A DNA stretch of 8,391 nucleotides from Desulfovibrionaceae bacterium. GTDB lineage: Bacteria; Pseudomonadota; Gammaproteobacteria; Burkholderiales; Burkholderiaceae_C. A program made the translations under genes and the position numbers. Below, piece after piece: positions 1 through 6,047 of this stretch. The notes under the pieces were generated by a model. It was given only the letters and a program-made list of their open reading frames with translations. It was not told the DNA's origin and did no database searches. How positions within the stretch are numbered: position 1 is the first letter of the stretch; each line of letters begins with the position of its first letter. Where the stretch lies: contig WRJY01000240.1 in NCBI GenBank assembly GCA_009778355.1, forward strand, positions 1 to 8,391, read 5' to 3'.

Positions 1-114
1 CTGAACTGCCACGGCTACGGCTCCACCGTCACCGTCACCGCCACCTTCGGCCTGTGCGCCGCCGGCTGGGCGCTGAACCGGCTGGCCAATGGGGCGATCG
101 AAGCCATGCTATAA
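1..114 (+). CDS. tcdA: TcdA-like tRNA threonylcarbamoyladenosine dehydratase, C-terminal end (partial)
   Basis: The window opens inside a reading frame in frame 1 that gives 37 residues and ends at TAA (112-114). The segment GYGSTVTVTATFGLCAAGWALN resembles the C-terminus of the E1-like ThiF/TcdA (CsdL, YgdL) family; E. coli TcdA ends with a similar GFGA-TMVTATFG-VA segment. Members use ATP to cyclise t6A at position 37 of ANN-decoding tRNAs into ct6A, acting in the cytoplasm. The catalytic ATP-binding part lies outside the window, so the call depends only on this tail. The next gene downstream is a tRNA-Lys(UUU), a known kind of substrate. Another ThiF-family adenylyltransferase is the main alternative. 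Confidence 0.72.
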   Translation: MNCHGYGSTVTVTATFGLCAAGWALNRLANGAIEAML

Positions 115-115
115 T
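110..115 (+). promoter_or_regulatory. Probable -10 box of the tRNA-Lys promoter
   Basis: A perfect TATAAT at 110-115 overlaps the TAA stop of the tcdA-like gene. It lies 43 bases before the mature tRNA 5' end, which would give a leader of roughly 35-40 bases. No good TTGACA-like hexamer is visible 16-18 bases upstream, so the -35 element is weak or absent. The assignment is an inference from the consensus match in an otherwise GC-rich stretch and from its position before a stable RNA gene. Confidence 0.55.
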
Positions 116-158
116 GAAAAGCTTTCCGGGGCGCTGCCTGTCGCAGCGCAACGGTTGG

Positions 159-234
159 GGGACGTTAGCTCAGTTGGTAGAGCAGCGGACTTTTAATCCG
201 TTGGTCACAAGTTCGAATCTTGTACGTCCTACCA
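159..234 (+). tRNA. tRNA-Lys (anticodon TTT)
   Basis: The 76-base gene folds as a full cloverleaf with an encoded CCA. The acceptor arms are 159-165 and 224-230 (first pair G-U, the rest Watson-Crick), A231 is the discriminator and CCA is 232-234. The anticodon stem GCGGA/TCCGT encloses the loop CTTTTAA, with anticodon TTT at 192-194. The T arm is ACAAG/CTTGT with loop TTCGAAT (212-218). The D arm carries the usual AGCTCAGTTGGTAGAGC. It closely resembles E. coli tRNA-Lys(UUU). Position 37 (A195) is the expected t6A/ct6A site. It is a single tRNA gene bounded by its own -10 box and terminator. Confidence 0.98.
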
Positions 235-244
235 TTAACAGATC

Positions 245-278
245 AAGCACTTGGGCGCCCAAGCCCAGGTGCTTTTTT
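245..278 (+). terminator. Intrinsic terminator after tRNA-Lys
   Basis: Arms AAGCACTTGGGC (245-256) and GCCCAGGTGCTT (263-274) pair over 12 bp with one G-U wobble, around a 6-base loop (257-262), and run into six T residues (273-278). The hairpin starts 11 bases after the tRNA CCA end. It should end the tRNA transcript and separate it from azlC. Confidence 0.9.
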
Positions 279-409
279 CTTGGATGGCTGGCATTTTTTG
301 CCACGGTTCACCCCGTTTTGCGGTCGCCGATCTTGTCCACCGCCCTCCTCGAATTGCCCTGCGTCAGCCTGATGCGTCGCACGTCGCTTTGCAAGGCTGA
401 ATTTCCCGC

Positions 410-1123
410 ATGACTTCATCGACGCGAACATCAGACAGTACGCCCAATAATGCCTGGGCCGCGTTTGTGCGCGCGGCTCCAGCGGGGCTGGCGCTCGTTC
501 CGGTCGGCCTGCTCTTTGGCGTGCTGGCTGCGCAGGCAAACTGGAATGCGCTTGAGGTGCTGCTGTTCAGTATGCTCGGCTTCTCGGGCAGCGGGCAGTT
601 TGCGCTGTTGCCGCTGGCCGGGCAAGGCATGGGTTTCCTGACGCTGCTGCTGGTGGCGGTTTCCATCAACAGCCGCTATGTGCCGATCGCGTTTATCGCC
701 GCTTCCCGTTTGCCGCGCGTGCCGGTGCGGCGCGTCTTGCTCGCCCATTTATTGGGCGACGAGGCGTATGCGGTGGAGCGCGACCATGACGCAAGCGTGT
801 CCGTCCTCGCCATTCGCCTGACGATCTACGGCGCCTGGGTGCTGTCCACCGTGGCCGGTGTACTGGCCGCCGGCCTGCTTCCGCGCAGCCTGCCGGGCGG
901 AATCAACCTCGGCTTTCCGGGCAGCGTTGTGCTGCTGGCGCTGTCTTTCGGTCAACTCAAGGCGCGCGTGCCGCGGATCGCCGCGCCCTGGCACCGCCGC
1001 TTGGTGGAGATTGGCCTGTGCATCACGGCCGCCATACTGTTGTTCGCGTGGCTTGGCCCGGTCTGGTTCTGGCTGCCGAGTATCGCCTTCAGTTCCTGGC
1101 GGCTGTGGAGGGCGGGCGCGTGA
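410..1123 (+). CDS. azlC: AzlC family branched-chain amino acid exporter, large subunit
   Basis: The 237-residue product is an inner-membrane protein with about six hydrophobic segments (roughly 22-42, 48-70, 76-96, 132-155, 165-183, 199-224). It carries AzlC-family landmarks: GFSGSGQFALLPL at 57-69, INSRYVPIAFIAAS at 86-99 and GDEAYAV at 116-122. AzlC (E. coli homologue YgaZ) pairs with the small subunit AzlD (YgaH) to export leucine, valine, isoleucine or analogues; the exact substrate cannot be read from sequence. Length is normal for the family. The start at 410 has only a weak AAGG 13 bases upstream, but it leaves a short hydrophilic head before the first membrane segment, and no better start is visible. 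The stop overlaps the start of azlD, so the two are one operon and translationally coupled. Confidence 0.92.
   Translation: MTSSTRTSDSTPNNAWAAFVRAAPAGLALVPVGLLFGVLAAQANWNALEVLLFSMLGFSGSGQFALLPLAGQGMGFLTLLLVAVSINSRYVPIAFIAASRLPRVPVRRVLLAHLLGDEAYAVERDHDASVSVLAIRLTIYGAWVLSTVAGVLAAGLLPRSLPGGINLGFPGSVVLLALSFGQLKARVPRIAAPWHRRLVEIGLCITAAILLFAWLGPVWFWLPSIAFSSWRLWRAGA
1107..1112 (+). promoter_or_regulatory. Ribosome binding site deciding the azlD GTG start
   Basis: GGAGGG at 1107-1112 lies inside the last codons of azlC, 7 bases before a GTG at 1120. It is the strongest Shine-Dalgarno match nearby and selects this GTG over the upstream in-frame ATG at 1018, which would add 34 residues out of keeping with the AzlD family. 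Confidence 0.8.
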
Positions 1124-1437
1124 ACATTTCCTCGACGGGGCTGGCTATCCTGGCCCTGCTGGCTACCAGTCTGCTGGTGCGCGTGCTGCCGGCATTCGTG
1201 CGGCTGCGCCTGAGCGATACGGCCCGTCGCCTGCTCGAACATGTGCTGCCCATGGCGGTGTTTCTGAACTTCAGCATCTACATCGCCTGGACGGAGATCC
1301 GCACCGCGCCCGTGGCCGCCATTGCCGCCATCGCGGTCGTCGGCATCGTTGCGCTCGCCACCCGCCTCGGTCTCATACTTACGGCTTGCGCTGGCACCCT
1401 GATATACACCTTGATCCAGATAGTGGCGCAGACCTGA
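1120..1437 (+). CDS. azlD: AzlD family branched-chain amino acid exporter, small subunit
   Basis: Starting at GTG 1120, the product has 105 residues, the usual AzlD size. It has four hydrophobic stretches (about 6-28, 41-58, 64-82, 84-103). The RVLPAFVRLRLSDTARRLLEHVLPMAVFL segment (21-49) is typical of AzlD, with a charged cytoplasmic turn between helices and the conserved proline of the second helix. It is the obligate small partner of AzlC in the inner membrane. The GTG shares bases with the azlC stop (GTGA overlap, 1120-1123), which implies coupled translation and near-equal subunit amounts. It converges on gluQ, with only 44 bases between the two stop codons and no T-run terminator there. 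Confidence 0.9.
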   Translation: MNISSTGLAILALLATSLLVRVLPAFVRLRLSDTARRLLEHVLPMAVFLNFSIYIAWTEIRTAPVAAIAAIAVVGIVALATRLGLILTACAGTLIYTLIQIVAQT

Positions 1438-1481
1438 ACCCTCGTCGCGGGCGCTCCCCCGCAAGGGCTGTTCCGATGCGA

Positions 1482-2381
1482 TTACCGGCCCCAGCGATCG
1501 CGCCAGACCGCCGTCCAGTGGGCCAGCGACTCGCCGATGCCGCTTGGGCGGCCCGGCGGCGGCAAGTCCAGGCGCGCGGCGGCCGCTTGCAGGGCGGTCA
1601 GCGGGTCGGACAGATCGAGCGCCCGCGCGCCGTTTTGCTTGCTCAGCTTGTGACCATCGGCGGCCAGCGCCAGCGGCGCGTGCAGGTAGGCTGGCGCGGG
1701 CAGGCCGAGAGCGCGTTGCAGCAGTATCTGCCGAGGGGTGTTGTCGGCCAGGTCCTCGCCGCGCACGACGTGCGTCACGCCCTGGCTGGCGTCGTCCACC
1801 ACCACGGCCAACTGGTAGGCCCACAGGCCGTCGGCGCGCAGCAGCACGAAGTCGCCCACCGCGCGTTCCACGTCCTGCTGCTGGCGGCCCAGGCGGCGGT
1901 CGATCCACGAGACCACGCTGGCTTCATCGGCATTTGACGCACCCGTCCGCAGCCTCCATGCCCGGGGCGGCCGGCCATGCAGGCCGCCGTTTTCAGGGCG
2001 GCAGGTGCCGGGGTAAGGCAGTTCAGCGCCCCGCGCGCGCCGGCTGCCGCGCGCCGTCTGCGCGGCCTCGATGTCCTTGCGCGAGCAGCCGCAGGGGTAG
2101 GCCCAGCCGCTGGCCTGCAAGCGATCCAGCGCCTGCCGGTACAGCGCGCCGCGCCGCGACTGCCAGACCGGAGCGGCGTCGGGCAACAGGTGGCACGCCT
2201 GCAATTGCCGCAAGATGAATTGGTCCGCGCCCGGCACGCAGCGCGGCGCGTCGATGTCCTCGATGCGCACCAGCCACTGGCCGTCGTGGGCGCGTGCGTC
2301 CAGCCAGCTTGCCAGCGCGGCCACCAGCGAGCCGGCGTGCAGCGGCCCGGTGGGCGAAGGGGCGAAGCGGCCAACGTACAT
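1482..2381 (-). CDS. gluQ: Glutamyl-Q tRNA(Asp) synthetase (GluQ-RS)
   Basis: The 299-residue protein is a GluRS catalytic core without an anticodon-binding domain, the size expected for GluQ-RS (YadB). It activates glutamate with ATP and attaches it to queuosine 34 of tRNA-Asp. Visible landmarks are the HIGH-like PSPTGPLHAGS (8-18, H15), the RIEDID segment (39-44), the zinc ligand pattern C97-x-C99 ... Y123-x3-C127, the GDFVLLRADGLWAYQLAVVVDD binding segment (176-197), RGEDL (207-211) and the KMSKS-like KLSKQN (245-250). The start is supported by AGGA (2388-2391, minus strand) 6 bases before the ATG and by the family-typical GRFAPSPTG N-terminus. It follows the FAD oxidoreductase gene by 34 bases and is probably cotranscribed with it. 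Confidence 0.96.
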   Translation of the reverse strand: MYVGRFAPSPTGPLHAGSLVAALASWLDARAHDGQWLVRIEDIDAPRCVPGADQFILRQLQACHLLPDAAPVWQSRRGALYRQALDRLQASGWAYPCGCSRKDIEAAQTARGSRRARGAELPYPGTCRPENGGLHGRPPRAWRLRTGASNADEASVVSWIDRRLGRQQQDVERAVGDFVLLRADGLWAYQLAVVVDDASQGVTHVVRGEDLADNTPRQILLQRALGLPAPAYLHAPLALAADGHKLSKQNGARALDLSDPLTALQAAAARLDLPPPGRPSGIGESLAHWTAVWRDRWGR

Positions 2382-2415
2382 GGGCTGTCCTGCAACGAGC
2401 GGCCCAAAGGGAATC

Positions 2416-3492
2416 TCATTTCAGCATTTGCAGAGCCAGTTCCAGGCCCGACACGAACGCATCTTCCACCCGGTGGCCCAGACACCAGTCGCCGCAGACG
2501 CCCAGCCGCGCCGCCGGTTCCCACAGGCAGGGCCGGCCCAGCGCCGCCGTGGTCTGCGCCTCGCGCCACAGCAGGGCCTGCGTCCATGCGGGCGTGGCGC
2601 GGATGCCGGTGATTTCGGCAAACGCCTTGAGCAGCTTGGCGGTGACGCGCTCCTCGCCGTCGCCCTCGTGTTCGCGCGACCAGGTCCCGCTGGCCTGCAC
2701 CGTCCAGCGTTCGATCGGCTCGCGGCCCGGCTTGGACGATTCGCGCGCCAGCCAGGCAACGCGGTGATGCGTGCTGCGCGCGGCATTCCATTGCGGCCCG
2801 AGCGTGTACAGCCCCGGCTGGGCGGCCTGCGGAAAGGCCAGCATCAGCGTCCAGCACGGCACGGTCTGCACGCCGGCCATGGCCCCGGCCAGCGGTTGCG
2901 CCAGCGGCAGTGACGGCAGCAGCAGGCGCGCTTGCCCCGCCGGCACGGCCAGCAGCACGGCGTCGAATCCGGCGTGCACCGGGTGGTCGTCGCCCTCGCC
3001 CTGCGTGTGCAGTTGCCAGCGACCGGCGTCGAGCGCGTCGAGCGCAATCGCGCGCACGCGCGTACCCAAGTGCAGCCGGCCATCGGCCAGCAGCGGCTCG
3101 GCCCAGCGCCGGGCAATGGCATCCATGCCGGGCGCGGCCACCCAATGCGGCTCGGGCGTAGGCAAGGCCGCCTCGACCACGCGGCCATGCTCGTCCAGCA
3201 CGCGCACGGCATTGGCGCTCCAGCGCCGGGCCATGCCGGGCGCGGTGATGGCCAGCGCGCGCTCGAACCGCGCATCGCGCACGGTGAAATATTGCGCCCC
3301 GGCGTCGAAGCCGCCGAAGGGCGACGCCACCGTGGCCATGCGGCCGCCGGCCTGCGCCCCCGCCTCGAACACCGTCACCCGCTCTCCAGCCTGCCGCAGC
3401 GTGCGCGCGCAAGCCAGCCCAGCGATACCGGCGCCGACAACGGCAATATGGCGGGGCGGGCGGCTGTCTGGGCGAAGATTGGCGGCGTTCAT
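2416..3492 (-). CDS. FAD-dependent, renalase-like amine oxidoreductase
   Basis: The 358-residue product has the full plan of the small NAD/FAD-dependent oxidoreductases related to renalase and amine oxidases (COG3380 type). The N-terminus carries the dinucleotide-binding VVGAGIAGLACA (18-29; G20, G22, G25) followed by the ribose-binding acidic residue E43, the GGRM motif (49-52) and FDAGAQYFTVRD (62-73), usual for this subfamily. The C-terminal FAD-closing segment is GVCGDWCLG (331-339) followed by VEDAFVSGLELA. No signal peptide or membrane anchor is visible, so it is probably cytoplasmic. The substrate is unknown and should not be assumed to be a catecholamine or a dihydronicotinamide isomer. 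It is the first gene of a minus-strand pair with gluQ; no functional link to tRNA modification is evident. The Shine-Dalgarno is weak (a GAG about 8 bases upstream). Confidence 0.88.
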   Translation of the reverse strand: MNAANLRPDSRPPRHIAVVGAGIAGLACARTLRQAGERVTVFEAGAQAGGRMATVASPFGGFDAGAQYFTVRDARFERALAITAPGMARRWSANAVRVLDEHGRVVEAALPTPEPHWVAAPGMDAIARRWAEPLLADGRLHLGTRVRAIALDALDAGRWQLHTQGEGDDHPVHAGFDAVLLAVPAGQARLLLPSLPLAQPLAGAMAGVQTVPCWTLMLAFPQAAQPGLYTLGPQWNAARSTHHRVAWLARESSKPGREPIERWTVQASGTWSREHEGDGEERVTAKLLKAFAEITGIRATPAWTQALLWREAQTTAALGRPCLWEPAARLGVCGDWCLGHRVEDAFVSGLELALQMLK

Positions 3493-4002
3493 GTGCGAAC
3501 TCTACACGCAGTGGCGAACCGGATTTTTTTGGGCAGTCTGCGCTTGTTGGACTGGTTGCTGCGCGACGATGCCAGCGTTGCTGACCGCGCTGGATGCCGA
3601 CGATGCCACCCGCGCGAGAATGGGCGGCAGCGACTGAAAAATCAACCTCCAACTCGCAGAAAGGACACAATACAAGCCATGCTGCTGACACAGCGGCAAC
3701 GGAAAGATATATATCAATCGCCAACTTTTGAAGAAAGGGTATGGCAAGCCTTTGCAGACGATCAGGCGGCGGCCAGGCAGGCGTGAGGTGAAACATCTCA
3801 GGCCGCAACGAGCCCAACTTGAGTGTGGCGCACGGCTTCGACCGTCCGCCAAGCAGATAAGGCGTTTGCCGGCGGATCGCATCGGGGCCAGTGGCGTGAT
3901 TGAGCGTCCACGCAGAGAGCCGAATGCCAGGCAGTCGCCAACTGCTTCACCACGCAATGCGGGCGATGGCTTGGCGCCGCCAAGCGTCCATACGAGTTTC
4001 AC
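3493..4002. other. Gene-poor stretch between divergent genes
   Basis: This 510-base stretch separates the divergent oxidoreductase and DUF4124-glutaredoxin genes and must hold promoters for both, but I could not fix either with confidence. It contains an AT-rich island around 3701-3738 with the perfect palindrome GATATATATC (3706-3715), unusual in this GC-rich window. A 35-codon plus-strand frame (ATG 3679 to stop 3784-3786; begins MLLTQRQRKDIYQSPTF) has AAAGGA about 13 bases upstream, and a 16-codon frame at 3741 has GAAAGGG close by. Neither resembles a known product. Small hairpins are possible at 3784-3800 and 3969-3985. A small regulatory RNA or decayed gene is possible but not shown. 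Confidence 0.5.
3969..3985. repeat. 17-bp palindrome upstream of the DUF4124-glutaredoxin gene
   Basis: GCTTGGCG and CGCCAAGC form perfect 8-bp arms around a single C. As RNA it can form a 7-bp stem with a 3-base loop. It ends 17 bases before the ATG at 4003, just upstream of the weak ACGAG Shine-Dalgarno. It could be an operator or an RNA hairpin near the translation start; chance is also possible in GC-rich DNA. Confidence 0.5.
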
Positions 4003-4623
4003 ATGACACGAACGAACCCCCTTGCCCTGCTCGCCAGCGCTGCGCTGCTGCTGGCTGGCGCAGCCCAAGCGCAGATATACCGCCACGTCGGGCCTGATGG
4101 CCGCGTGAGCTACTCCGGCCAACCCTCCGCCGCCGACTCGCGCGCCACTGGCGGCAAGGCATCGGCAGGCGGCGCGGCGCTGCCTTATGAACTGAGCCAG
4201 ACCGCGCAGCGCTACCCGGTCACGCTGTACACCTCCAACAACTGCGCCGCGTGCAACACGGGCCGCAATCTGCTGATCAGCCGCGGCATTCCATTTAGCG
4301 AAAAAACCGTTGAGTCCAACGACGACATCGCCGCACTGCAACGGCTGTCGGGCGGCAACGATCTACCGGTGCTCACCATTGGCCAGCAGCGGCTCAACGG
4401 CTTTTCAGACCAGGAATGGAGCCAGTACCTCGACGCCGCGGGCTACCCCAAGACCTCTCAACTGCCCGCCAGCTACCGCCGCCCATCCGCCACGCAGCTG
4501 GTCGCCTCCCAGCCAGTCGCCCCCGCGTTCCGGGCCGACACCGCTGGCACCGAGCAGCAAGAACCCGCCCCCACAGTCACCCCGGCGCCCGACCGCAACA
4601 ACCCGGCTGGAATCAGGTTTTGA
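4003..4623 (+). CDS. Exported DUF4124-glutaredoxin-domain protein
   Basis: The 206-residue product begins with a clear Sec signal peptide (hydrophobic core about 7-20, cleavage after AQA at 21-23). A DUF4124 segment follows at once (IYRHVGPDGRVSYSGQP, 25-41). Then comes a glutaredoxin/thioredoxin-fold domain (about 71-148) with the redox motif C81-A-A-C84, a cis-proline loop at NDLPVLTIG (119-127, P122) and the family-typical GFSDQEWSQYLDAAGYP (133-149). A disordered Pro/Ala/Gln-rich tail ends the protein. Family knowledge: such proteins are common in Burkholderiales and are thought to act on thiols in the periplasm; the partner is unknown. The CAAC centre differs from the classical CPYC of cytoplasmic glutaredoxins. 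The ATG start is set by the signal peptide; Shine-Dalgarno support is weak. It stands alone between two gene-poor stretches. Confidence 0.88.
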   Translation: MTRTNPLALLASAALLLAGAAQAQIYRHVGPDGRVSYSGQPSAADSRATGGKASAGGAALPYELSQTAQRYPVTLYTSNNCAACNTGRNLLISRGIPFSEKTVESNDDIAALQRLSGGNDLPVLTIGQQRLNGFSDQEWSQYLDAAGYPKTSQLPASYRRPSATQLVASQPVAPAFRADTAGTEQQEPAPTVTPAPDRNNPAGIRF

Positions 4624-5241
4624 TGTTCGTGAGAAATGACGTCCAGAACGCTCCAGCCGAACCTTATTGGCCTCGGCAGAGGTCAAGTCGAACGAATGCC
4701 TCTTCGGCAAAGCCGGTGGCTTCAGGAGGTTGTGAGCCGCTCAAATCGTCTGATCGGGATTGCCGAGGCGGTTCCGCATGGTCGGCGGCTTGCCATCCCA
4801 CAGGCCCCGTTGATCCAGACGTTCATCCTCTTGTAGCTGAATGTACTTCCGTGTAAACAACCTCGTCTCGCCCAACTGTAGAGACGGCGTATCTCCTCGT
4901 CATGCTGTACCTGGACAATGACGGTCAAAGACCCAATAAGGCAAGCGGCCAGGCCGCCAATAGGGAAATGGGCAAACAGATCGTCGCCCTGCCATGCCGC
5001 CGAAGCGCCGAAGATCGAGAGCATCTGCAAACGCTGGCAGGCAAAGACCGGCAAGCGGCTTTATTCATCGTTTCATACGTGACATAACACTGGGTCGTTG
5101 GCGTTGTAGCGGCGACGCAACAACCATCCCGGATTTCAGGTGCCGCCGGGCGCGATGGAGCCACTTTCCGGGAAGAAATGCACAAAGACACGTAGCACAT
5201 GCAACGTGCGTATGGCACAATGCTTTCACCGTTTCGGTGGT
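4624..5241. other. Gene-poor, lower-GC stretch upstream of the OmpA-like gene
   Basis: About 620 bases hold no gene I can support. Base composition is visibly less GC-rich than in the flanking genes, especially about 4800-5100. Open frames exist on both strands (4636-4836 plus; 4722-5054 minus, whose product has a hydrophobic HFPIGGLAACLIGSLTVIVQV stretch), but none has a good ribosome binding site, a recognised domain or the codon pattern of its neighbours. A small hairpin CACCG-TTT-CGGTG (5227-5239) ends just before the -35 box of the next gene. The stretch may be decayed or acquired DNA, or may hold an unannotated small RNA or the regulatory region of the outer-membrane gene. Confidence 0.5.
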
Positions 5242-5271
5242 TTGACTGCCTGAAGCGTCCGGTTATTTAAT
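5242..5271 (+). promoter_or_regulatory. Sigma70-like promoter of the OmpA-like gene
   Basis: TTGACT (5242-5247, five of six consensus bases) is followed after 18 bases by TTTAAT (5266-5271, five of six). Transcription would start near 5278, leaving a leader of about 30 bases to the ATG at 5310. It is the best promoter match in the window and fits the high expression expected of an OmpA-like protein. Confidence 0.7.
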
Positions 5272-5309
5272 GGCAGCTTGTCTGCGGCTTTTTTCCCATG
5301 AGGACAACC

Positions 5310-5954
5310 ATGAAGAAACTGAACAAAGTAGCGGTCATGATCGCTGTGGCAACCGTGACTGGCGCCGCTTTCGCGGCCCCGGCGGCGATCGACAACTGGA
5401 AAAACGGCACCAACGAGTTGGTCTGGAAAAACGGCACCAACGAACTGTGCTGGCGCGATGCCTACTGGACGCCCGCCACCGCCGCCCCCGGTTGCGATGG
5501 CGCCTTGGTCGAACCGGCTCCGACGCCCGTTACGCCAGTGGCTACTCCGACGCACCCGAATCCGAAGCCCCCCACTCCGACGCCCCCGACCCCCACCACC
5601 ACCAAGGTGACTTACGCCGCTGATGCCCTGTTCGACTTCGACAAATCGGTGCTCAAGCCCGAAGGCCGCGCCAAGCTCGACGATCTGGCCAGCAAGATCC
5701 AGGGCATCAACCTCGAAGTGGTGATCGCCGTCGGCCACACCGACTCCATCGGTTCCGACGCCTACAACCAGAAGCTGTCGGTGCGCCGCGCCGAAGCCGT
5801 CAAGGCTTACCTGGTGTCCAAGGGCATCGAGCGCAACCGCATCTACACCGAAGGCAAAGGCAAGACGCAGCCGATCGCCGACAACCGCACACGGGAAGGC
5901 CGCGCGAAGAACCGCCGCGTGGAAGTCGAAGTGGTCGGCACCCGCTCGAACTGA
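5310..5954 (+). CDS. OmpA family peptidoglycan-binding protein without beta-barrel
   Basis: Starting at ATG 5310, the 214-residue product has a Sec signal peptide (1-22, cleavage after AFA), a short mature N-terminus with a tandem 9-residue repeat (30-47), two cysteines that could form a disulfide (C47, C62), a Pro/Thr-rich linker (about 69-98) and an OmpA C-terminal domain (about 100-208). That domain keeps the diaminopimelate-binding residues: D145 in GHTDSIGSDAYNQKLSVRR and R160, spaced 15 apart as D271 and R286 of E. coli OmpA. There is no room for an eight-stranded barrel, so it is unlike classical OmpA and closer in plan to Pal, but no lipobox cysteine is seen. It probably links the cell envelope to peptidoglycan. 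AGGA at 5301-5304, 5 bases ahead, and the MKKLNKVAVM signal start favour 5310 over the in-frame ATG at 5298. A strong promoter and a terminator flank it as a single-gene unit. Confidence 0.92.
   Translation: MKKLNKVAVMIAVATVTGAAFAAPAAIDNWKNGTNELVWKNGTNELCWRDAYWTPATAAPGCDGALVEPAPTPVTPVATPTHPNPKPPTPTPPTPTTTKVTYAADALFDFDKSVLKPEGRAKLDDLASKIQGINLEVVIAVGHTDSIGSDAYNQKLSVRRAEAVKAYLVSKGIERNRIYTEGKGKTQPIADNRTREGRAKNRRVEVEVVGTRSN
5397..5450 (+). repeat. Tandem 27-bp repeat in the OmpA-like gene
   Basis: Two adjacent 27-base units encode WKNGTNELV (5397-5423) and WKNGTNELC (5424-5450). The first 20 bases of each unit are identical and differences are confined to the last codons, which suggests a recent in-frame duplication or maintained homogenisation. 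The repeat lies just after the signal peptide, before CWRDAYWTPATAAPGC. Confidence 0.9.
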
Positions 5955-5978
5955 TCCGCATCCGTTCGGCAGCCAATC

Positions 5979-6015
5979 AAAAAGCCTTGGGGGTGAAAGC
6001 TCCCAAGGCTTTTTT
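5979..6015. terminator. Intrinsic terminator after the OmpA-like gene
   Basis: Arms AAAAAGCCTTGGG (5979-5991) and CCCAAGGCTTTTT (6002-6014) pair perfectly over 13 bp around a 10-base loop, ending in six T residues (6010-6015). It begins 24 bases after the stop. The A-run on the 5' side would also let it work on the opposite strand. It separates the OmpA-like gene from ubiG, whose ATG is only 32 bases further on. Confidence 0.95.
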
Positions 6016-6032
6016 AATTGGATCAATCCGCG

Positions 6033-6041
6033 TGTGACAAT
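6033..6041 (+). promoter_or_regulatory. Possible extended -10 promoter placing ubiG on a leaderless mRNA
   Basis: TGT followed by GACAAT (6033-6041) matches an extended -10 element (TG-N-hexamer, four of six hexamer bases). Its predicted start site falls at about 6048, the A of the ubiG ATG. A promoter is needed here because a strong terminator ends at 6015. No convincing -35 box is seen. The assignment is tentative. Confidence 0.3.
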
Positions 6042-6047
6042 CCGGCC

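Noticed and set aside
1438..1481. GCGGG...CCCGC hairpin (1447-1462) between azlD and gluQ as a shared terminator
   Set aside because: The stem is only 5 bp and no T-run follows on either strand.
858..1937. Plus-strand 359-codon frame across azlC, azlD and gluQ
   Set aside because: It covers parts of genes on both strands in a different frame and matches no family I recognise.
1775..3817. Very long minus-strand open frame (680 codons) across gluQ and the oxidoreductase gene
   Set aside because: It is an off-frame shadow of two well-supported genes on the same strand, rich in Arg and Ala as expected for shifted GC-rich codons; stops are scarce at this GC content.
3728..4006. 92-codon plus-strand frame ending in an ATGA overlap with the DUF4124-glutaredoxin start
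   Set aside because: It begins at TTG without a good Shine-Dalgarno, is rich in Arg and Pro, and has no recognisable domain; the stop-start overlap alone is weak evidence.
4722..5054. 110-codon minus-strand frame with a hydrophobic stretch
   Set aside because: No ribosome binding site, no known motif and a codon pattern unlike the neighbours; recorded only as part of the gene-poor stretch.
5298..5309. Upstream in-frame ATG (5298) as start of the OmpA-like protein
   Set aside because: The AGGA at 5301-5304 lies downstream of it and is well spaced for the ATG at 5310, which also gives the normal MKK signal-peptide start.
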